A program made the position numbers and the translations under genes. DNA of 64,000 bases. Source: Certhia americana. Its lineage: Eukaryota > Chordata > Aves > Passeriformes > Certhiidae. The stretch is taken from contig CM031870.1 in assembly GCA_018697195.1 (NCBI GenBank), positions 3,647,700-3,711,699 on the forward strand, written 5' to 3'. Under the pieces are notes generated by a model, which saw nothing but the letters and a program-made list of their open reading frames with translations, had not been told where the DNA came from and made no database searches. Position 1 is the stretch's first letter, and every line of letters begins with the position of its first letter. This document shows, piece after piece, positions 58,501 to 64,000 of the stretch.

Positions 58501-61500
58501 CTCTAGCAGTTAGACTAGAAACCAAGAATTATCGCAAGACAGAAAGCATATCAAATCTCCTTTGGGAATTTTTTTCATTAATCTCAAATATTGACACTGG
58601 TTTTAAGTGTTTATTGTTTCAAAAGTTGCATAACTGTTTAAAATCCTGTCCTGTTTAATACTTTATCTGTGAAAGAACAAGCTTTTCAGTGTGTTCTCTC
58701 CTGTTCATGGTGCTGAGCTCACTGTGTTTCAAAAAAGAATTAATTTCAATTGATGAGTCCATGTATTGCTCCAGTAAAGCAGAGCAGGATGTACAGAGAA
58801 CTGGAGCAAAGCAAAATCACACCCTGAAAAGCTTCAATGGTCATAAATTCTTATGATGGAATGTGAATTGTGAAGACTTTTTTGAGGGGGTTGTGAAACC
58901 CATGTGTGAATTTAACCTGATTCAGTGTTCTCGGCCAGAATTTCCACTTCATGCAGCAGTTGTGAGCAGAGACCTTCTCTGATTAGTCTCAGTGGACCGA
59001 GGATGCTTGAAAGAAGTTCCCAATATGAATCACTTGTCAGAACTGCTATTTCCTTGCATTGCTGGTGTGTTGATACTTCCCTGCATTCACTGGTGCATTT
59101 CTTCCCTCACATACCATAACTTTAGGAAAAAAACTGATAGGATTAGTTCCCAAATTGTGCTAGGAGATCAGTTCTAACACACTGCACAGCTGTGATGAGG
59201 CAGAGTGCTGATTGCCTTTAGTCCAGTGACTGCATATAGAAGGGCTGTGGAAGTTGGCTTAATGGATACTCCAAACAGGAAAAAGGAAAGGGAAAGGGTA
59301 GTTCTTGTTTCTGAGTGGATTAATGGACTGACAAATGGTGTTGCAGGACACAGGATTTGATGGATTAGTATAGATGTGTGACTTGGAGCCTCCAAGTCCC
59401 AGAGCTGGATGGACAAAGCTCTGTGCTTTGTCCTGGGTGTGCCCCTGTGCTGAGTTACAGGGATCCCAGTGGGGGGCTGCTCCCCTCCATCTCTCAGGTG
59501 GGGACAGCAGCCATCTGAGGCAGATCCTGTGGGAAGTGTGTACAAAACTTCAGAAATGTCCATGTAGGTTAAGTGTCAGCAAAGCAAAATCAAGATCTGC
59601 AGTGCTAATGGCAGAAAAATGAATTGGTGGGCAGTGCTGTACTGAGTATCACCTGTGAGAGTCCTACAGCCAGCAAACTGCCAGCTTTAAACTGTGGCAA
59701 AAGTTAAAATCCTTCATGATATGGGAGTTTTGTCATGGATAAGAGTCTTCCTGTAATTTCTTTTTATGCTGCTTTCTTTTCCTTTAATCTTTAGTTTTAT
59801 TTTTTATTGTTTCTTAAAAATTCCAGGAACTTTGATTTACTTTTTTACTGCAATTATTGTCAGATTGAAAATCTTGTTTCAGCAGGAAGAGCAGGATTTT
59901 TTTAGTTTGACAAGTAAAGGCTCTGGATGGATGTACTGCAAATTGCTGTGCAGGTTTTCGAAAGTACTTTTTGATATCTTGCATAAAAAGGATGGACGCT
60001 GATCCCAGGAATCCCAAACAGGCTGGGATATCCTCTGTGGAACTGATTCAGAGGAAGAAGAATCTCTGTAGGCCTGGAGTTTGTAAGTGGAGGTTTCAGG
60101 CCTTAGGCTTGGTTGTTTGTCCTTCCTGACCTACTGTGTGGAAATCACCACTTGTAGTGTATGCTGGATTTTGGTAAGAGGTAAAGAATGCTTGATGGAA
60201 TAGTAGTTCAGGTGGTCACTCTAAAAGGTCTGGTTTTGGGAGCTGACAGACCATAGGTAAATAGAAAAAAACATTCTTTGGTTTTTGTTGCGGTGCTTTT
60301 TTTTTTTTTTCCCTGAGATGTGATGTGAGGGGCATTAATTGAAATTTCCTGTTTCTTCCTGCAGCTGATCGTGAGTTCATAGAATCGAGGAGGAGAGCGC
60401 TGAAGCGATTTATAAACCTGGTGGCTCGACATCCCCCTTTCTCAGAAGATGTGCTCTTGAAACTCTTTCTGTCCTTCAGTGGCTCAGTGAGTGTTTGTTA
60501 GCAGTAGTCCTGAGCTTGCATGTCTTGCTGTAGATGCCTTGCTGGGCACAACGTTCAGAATTGCTCTTAACCTACATGGGTTTGCTCCCTGGGATGAAGA
60601 GAATTTTCTCTCAGTAGGTGTTTCCACAGTGGAAAGTGGAAGGTAATTTTGCTCAATGCCTGGAGTGTAGTATTTTGAAAATTATTACTGTTCTTCAGGG
60701 AGCAGAGATTATGCTTTTCCTTAAATTAAACCTAACCTGGGTAAAGCTGTATCTGCTGAGCTGTGCCTTGCTGCTGCAATATATCTGAAACCTGCATGAA
60801 CTGCCTGTGTTTTTTCATAGTTCTTTCATGCTCATTTGATTCTATATTTTCTCCAGGATGTACAGAATAAGCTAAGGGAGTTGGTCCAGGGAGTAGGAGA
60901 TGAATTTGTGACTTGCAGACTAGCTACCCAGGCCAAGGTATGTATATGAATTTCTTGCAACATGTTATTCTGGTTTAAGTGGCTTTCTTCTCCAGGGGCT
61001 TCAGTTATGGCATTTGTGCAGTGATGGAGACCTTAGGTAGGAGACAACTGACTTGTAATTTTATTGAAAAGATCAAATAAACTTTTGACTCTTAAGGGCC
61101 TGATATTTCTAGCTAAATTCTGGCTCATGAATATGATATAGATTAAACAATGACTCCTGCTCAGGACATGTTTCTCTGTAATTACTTGTACTTGCATAAC
61201 AAACAAATGCACAAATTGCACAATTTATACGTTGATGTCTAGATTGATGTCATTCCCTTGTGTTCATGTCCTCATTCTGTCAGTTGTGCTCTTCCTGTGG
61301 ACTGTTATGGAAAAGTTAGTTTTAAGTTCTCCGTATATCTGTTTATCCCAGTGCTTAATGCCATGACAAATTTTAAGTACACATCCAGTGTGTTCATTGA
61401 GCAATTTCAAAGCAAGCTGTTGTTCAGGTTCCTGCAATGCTTGCAGAAGGTTTTGCAACTAGAGCTTAATTCAGGCTTTTACCAGTGATAAACTGGTCAA

Positions 61501-64000
61501 AAAAAGAGCTGAACTTTCAGTTCATGCTTGACTTTACTGGGCTGGGAGTTACCAGTAGGATCAGACCAGAACTTGTGAGCTTGAAACCTCACAAACCCTC
61601 TTTTAACTACATAGCAGAATTGCAGATTTTTCCAGCTCTGTCTGCACTGGGCATTTGAACCTCTTTCTGCCTCCAAAAACTAGGGCTATTTGTGTGACAT
61701 GTGACTCAGACACCTAAATGGGAAAGTGATCTCTGCAGAGCTGTTAGGACACAGTGGGAGAGAGCGAGCACAGGAGTGAAGCCTGTCCCTCTCTGCAGAT
61801 TGTGGTGTGCCTCTGATTTATCCACCAGTAATCCCTCTGTACTCCTTCAGGACTTCCTCCCAGCTGACATTCAGGCCCAGTTTGCTGCCAGCAGGGAGCT
61901 GATCAGAAATATTTATAACAGCTTTTATAAGCTCCGGGACCGTGCAGAGAGGATCGCTTCCCGAGCCATCGATAACGCCTCTGACCTCCTCATATTTGGG
62001 AAAGAGCTAAGGTAGGTTTGGAGGAGCAGGGTTTGCTGATGTGAACATCTCTGCTGTTGGTTTAAAACTCAAAACTGTTGTAAAGTTTACCTGCAAATGG
62101 TCTGGTAAAAATGGGTATTTCAGTGCATGCTGTAGGACATAATCAACTTCTGTAAAATAAGGAAATGCATGCTTTCCACTAAGGTTACGTTCCTTAGAGT
62201 GTGAGGAAAGAAAACAGAAATACCTTCATGTTCAGGTACTTGTGTTATTGTCTCTCTTCCCACTACATACACACTGCATTTGTGATGTAGCTCAGCACTG
62301 TGAGTTGTTTAGACAGATTTGAAACTGCTCTCTGCAAATAGCTTTATCTGTGCAGTGGAATTTGTCTCCTAGATTTGACCATTGCTTATCCCCTTCCAGT
62401 GCTTTGGGCTCAGACACTACCCCTCTTCCTTCCTGGGCTGCTTTGAATAACAACACATGGGGGACTCTGAAACAAGCCTTGAAGGGTCTGTCTGTTGAAT
62501 TTGCACTTCTGGCAGATAAGGCTGTGCAGCAGGTGAGTCCTTTACTTTTGTCTTCTGTTTTTCTTTTTATAACATGAGTGAGAATCACTGCCGCCCTAAA
62601 TTTCATCTTGAATAATGAGCTCTGTGGACATTAGCCCTTTAAGAGTTAAGAGGGAGATTGCAGTCCAAACTCACATCCTCAACTAACAGCCTGCTTGTTC
62701 AAGCTTGTGTGAAATACCTGGACTGTGTTTAAATGGGGAAAAAATGTAACAGGCAAGGGAAAGGAAGGAAAAACCTGCTTTCTTTCTTAATTTTAAATGG
62801 TTACTGCACACTATTAAGTTCACTATTAGAGTGAGGTGTCCAAAAGTGCTGTGTTCCATTTTATTAACCTGCTACAGAGAACTCAGAATAACTTACTTCT
62901 GAATCAAATTTTCACATTCATGTACTTAAACATTACATGAGAATCATTCAGACAGAAGCACCACATTCCAGTCTAAGTGTACAGGGTGGTAATGACTGTC
63001 AGAATGATGTGAGAACACGACAGTCTGGGAAGGAAAAGTAATAGTTTTGTCTTCAGTGCTCTTCATCTCACTGTGTTAAAACACTCAGCGTGCTTTTGTA
63101 GATCAGTCAGGCCAGGTCTCTTTCTCCAGAGTTTATGTTCTAGAGAGCTCTATTGATACAGGAAGAAAAGAGTATTCTGTAAAATGAAAAAAACTGGTAG
63201 CGAAATTTGCCTTGGTGTGTCATCTCTGCCTTCCTGTGCATGAACTATTATGGGGAACATACACGTATTCAGAGTTTTAATGGATTAGTTATCTTGTAGG
63301 AAGGGAAGATGAAAGATTGGAGGAATCTGCAAGAGCAAGGAATTCTAGGCAGAGTGTGCTGAAAGGACTGACACACAGGCTGTGAAACCAACTCCTCTTG
63401 TTCTAATGATCAGTCAGTTGGAAAAGCTGTTCCTGCCTCAGCCAGGTCTTTGTTCTGCACACTGAAGACTAAACACTCCAGTGGCATCAGAGAGATTTTT
63501 GATGCAGTTGTGTAAGCACTGATGTGCCCTGGAGAGAGCAGTGAGAGCCTGCGTGGTGTGGGGGGGTGAGGGGCTGTGATGCCAGGCTTACGTAAAATGT
63601 ACTTTTTCCTTGCTTTCTAGGGTAAACAGGAAGAGAATGATGTGGTGGAGAAGTTGAACCTTTTCCTGGATTTACTCCAGTCCTATAAAGTGAGCTCTGC
63701 TGTTCTGCCAACAAGAAAGTTGTTTAGAGCAAGCTTGTGCTCTTTAGAGGGTGTAACGCCAACTGGATGGAAAACTGTCTGTGAGGCCAGTTCAGAGGCA
63801 AACTGGGCATCTGGTAGAGGGAGGGGAGTGGCTGTTGGCCATAAGGAGCTCTGTAGCCTTCCTGATCAGCTTGTCTGATGATGAGAACTTGCCAAAGGGC
63901 AAACTCTGCAAGGAATTTAAAAATATGACTGGTTAAACTGTGTGGATCGGCTAACTTTTGGTTTTTAGATTTGGCTGCTTTTGAGTCAAAGCAGTGAACT
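49461..64000 (+). CDS. SNX8: Sorting nexin 8, 5' part (truncated by window edge)
   Basis: SNX8 is a PX-BAR protein of early endosomes that acts in endosome-to-TGN traffic. Eight exons encode the first 308 residues (human total about 465). Exon phases join without error. The PX domain spans about residues 50-160. It carries RRYNDF at 88-93, the phosphoinositide-binding signature, then PALPPKR at 110-116 and the basic RRRALKRF at 128-135. The BAR region starts after about 170, with FLPADIQAQF, RNIYNSFYKLRDRAERIASR and GKQEENDVVEKLN. The N-terminus before the PX domain is shorter than in human. The start chosen is ATG 49461 (MTAAAMDGE, like human MTGRAMDP). A second in-frame ATG at 49476 has the better context. 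The final exons (from the DLCERHEKG region on) lie beyond the window. No defect was seen in the part present, although intron 1 holds an assembly gap. Confidence 0.95.
49913..50220 (+). repeat. 22-bp tandem repeat (VNTR) around an assembly gap
   Basis: Units of CTTTCGTGCC-TGCTCCTCTATT type occur on both sides of the gap: two units before it and about two to three after it. Units on the right have CTCTCGTG where those on the left have CTTTCGTG. Confidence 0.9.
49961..50173. other. Assembly gap (213 N)
   Basis: Unresolved bases inside the 22-bp repeat. The flanks are the same repeat, so the gap is probably more repeat of unknown length. Confidence 0.95.
52998..53040 (+). repeat. (TTTTG)n microsatellite
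   Basis: About eight perfect pentanucleotide units in SNX8 intron 1. Confidence 0.95.
54031..54049 (+). repeat. Poly-A tract
   Basis: A run of about 18-19 A residues in SNX8 intron 1, with no recognisable retroposed body upstream. Confidence 0.85.
57324..57514 (+). CDS. SNX8: SNX8 exon 2 (start of PX domain)
   Basis: It encodes (D)LAKPPVNEPREPEQFLMQ, then TPQGNPLLLSHTLQELLSKD, through KHVEYEVSSK. The acceptor is TTGTCTTCTAG and the donor CAAG|GTAATG. Two leading bases complete the split codon from exon 1. Confidence 0.95.
57924..58041 (+). CDS. SNX8: SNX8 exon 3 (PX core)
   Basis: It encodes RFKCSVYRRYNDFVVFHEML through VPALPPKRMLG. It holds the RRYNDF phosphoinositide-binding motif. The acceptor is TTAACTGCAG and the donor GGAG|GTAAAC. 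Confidence 0.97.
60365..60486 (+). CDS. SNX8: SNX8 exon 4 (end of PX)
   Basis: It encodes (A)DREFIESRRRALKRFINL through LKLFLSFSGS. The acceptor is TTCCTGCAG and the donor CTCA|GTGAGT. Confidence 0.97.
60857..60937 (+). CDS. SNX8: SNX8 exon 5
   Basis: Twenty-seven codons, DVQNKLRELVQGVGDEFVTC then RLATQAK. The acceptor is TTTCTCCAG and the donor CAAG|GTATGT. Confidence 0.95.
61851..62011 (+). CDS. SNX8: SNX8 exon 6 (start of BAR-like region)
   Basis: It encodes DFLPADIQAQFAASRELIRN through ASDLLIFGKEL. The acceptor is TCCTTCAG and the donor TAAG|GTAGGT. Two bases carry into exon 7. Confidence 0.97.
62400..62532 (+). CDS. SNX8: SNX8 exon 7
   Basis: It encodes (S)ALGSDTTPLPSWAALNNN through EFALLADKAVQQ. 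The acceptor is CCCCTTCCAG and the donor GCAG|GTGAGT. Confidence 0.97.
63621..63689 (+). CDS. SNX8: SNX8 exon 8, last one inside the window
   Basis: Twenty-three codons, GKQEENDVVEKLNLFLDLLQ then SYK. The acceptor is GCTTTCTAG and the donor TAAA|GTGAGC. The remaining C-terminal exons are to the right of the window. Confidence 0.95.

Noticed and set aside
1..64000. An undescribed defence, toxin or mobile system
   Set aside because: Every coding exon that could be supported belongs to CHST12, EIF3B or SNX8. The rest is intronic or intergenic bird DNA with CR1, one SINE and tandem repeats.

Overview
The window is vertebrate nuclear DNA, most likely from a passerine bird. Three protein-coding genes with clear vertebrate orthologues are recognisable. 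The interspersed repeats are CR1 LINE fragments, the dominant bird retrotransposon, plus one tRNA-Ile-derived SINE with a CR1-like tail, which resembles the songbird element TguSINE1. Nothing bacterial, phage or CRISPR-like is present. Gene order and orientation (CHST12 minus, EIF3B minus, SNX8 plus) match the human 7p22 block, so this is an ordinary conserved syntenic segment.

Layout. Positions 1-2745 hold no gene. CHST12, a Golgi chondroitin 4-O-sulfotransferase, has its whole coding sequence in one exon at 3132-4382 (minus). Its probable promoter is a CpG island at about 9600-10060, with an intron of about 5.3 kb between. From 10.1 to 29.1 kb is an intergenic stretch with CR1 pieces, the SINE, a 29-bp minisatellite interrupted by a short N gap, and two AT-rich blocks that might be regulatory. 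EIF3B (eIF3 subunit b) occupies 30795-44175 (minus). I placed 18 coding exons with matching splice phases. The one defect is the end of the penultimate coding exon, where the last roughly 11 codons and the splice donor are replaced by CA/GT microsatellite. EIF3B starts in a CpG island at about 43.64-45.02 kb. A 5.3-kb spacer with two CR1 copies separates it from SNX8 (sorting nexin 8), which runs on the plus strand from a CpG island at about 48.96-49.87 kb. Eight SNX8 exons are inside the window, and the gene continues past the right edge. Intron 1 of SNX8 contains a 213-bp assembly gap inside a 22-bp tandem repeat.

The genes are neighbours by conserved synteny, not by shared pathway: a Golgi sulfotransferase, a translation-initiation scaffold and an endosomal sorting nexin. 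EIF3B and SNX8 are divergently transcribed from separate CpG islands. I found no previously undescribed system. The observations most worth a second look are the broken 3' part of EIF3B exon 17 with its adjacent hairpin and duplication, a GC-AG intron in EIF3B, the tRNA-derived SINE, and several GC-rich minisatellites at promoters.

All gene names rest on recalled protein families and on reading splice junctions by eye. No database search was run.
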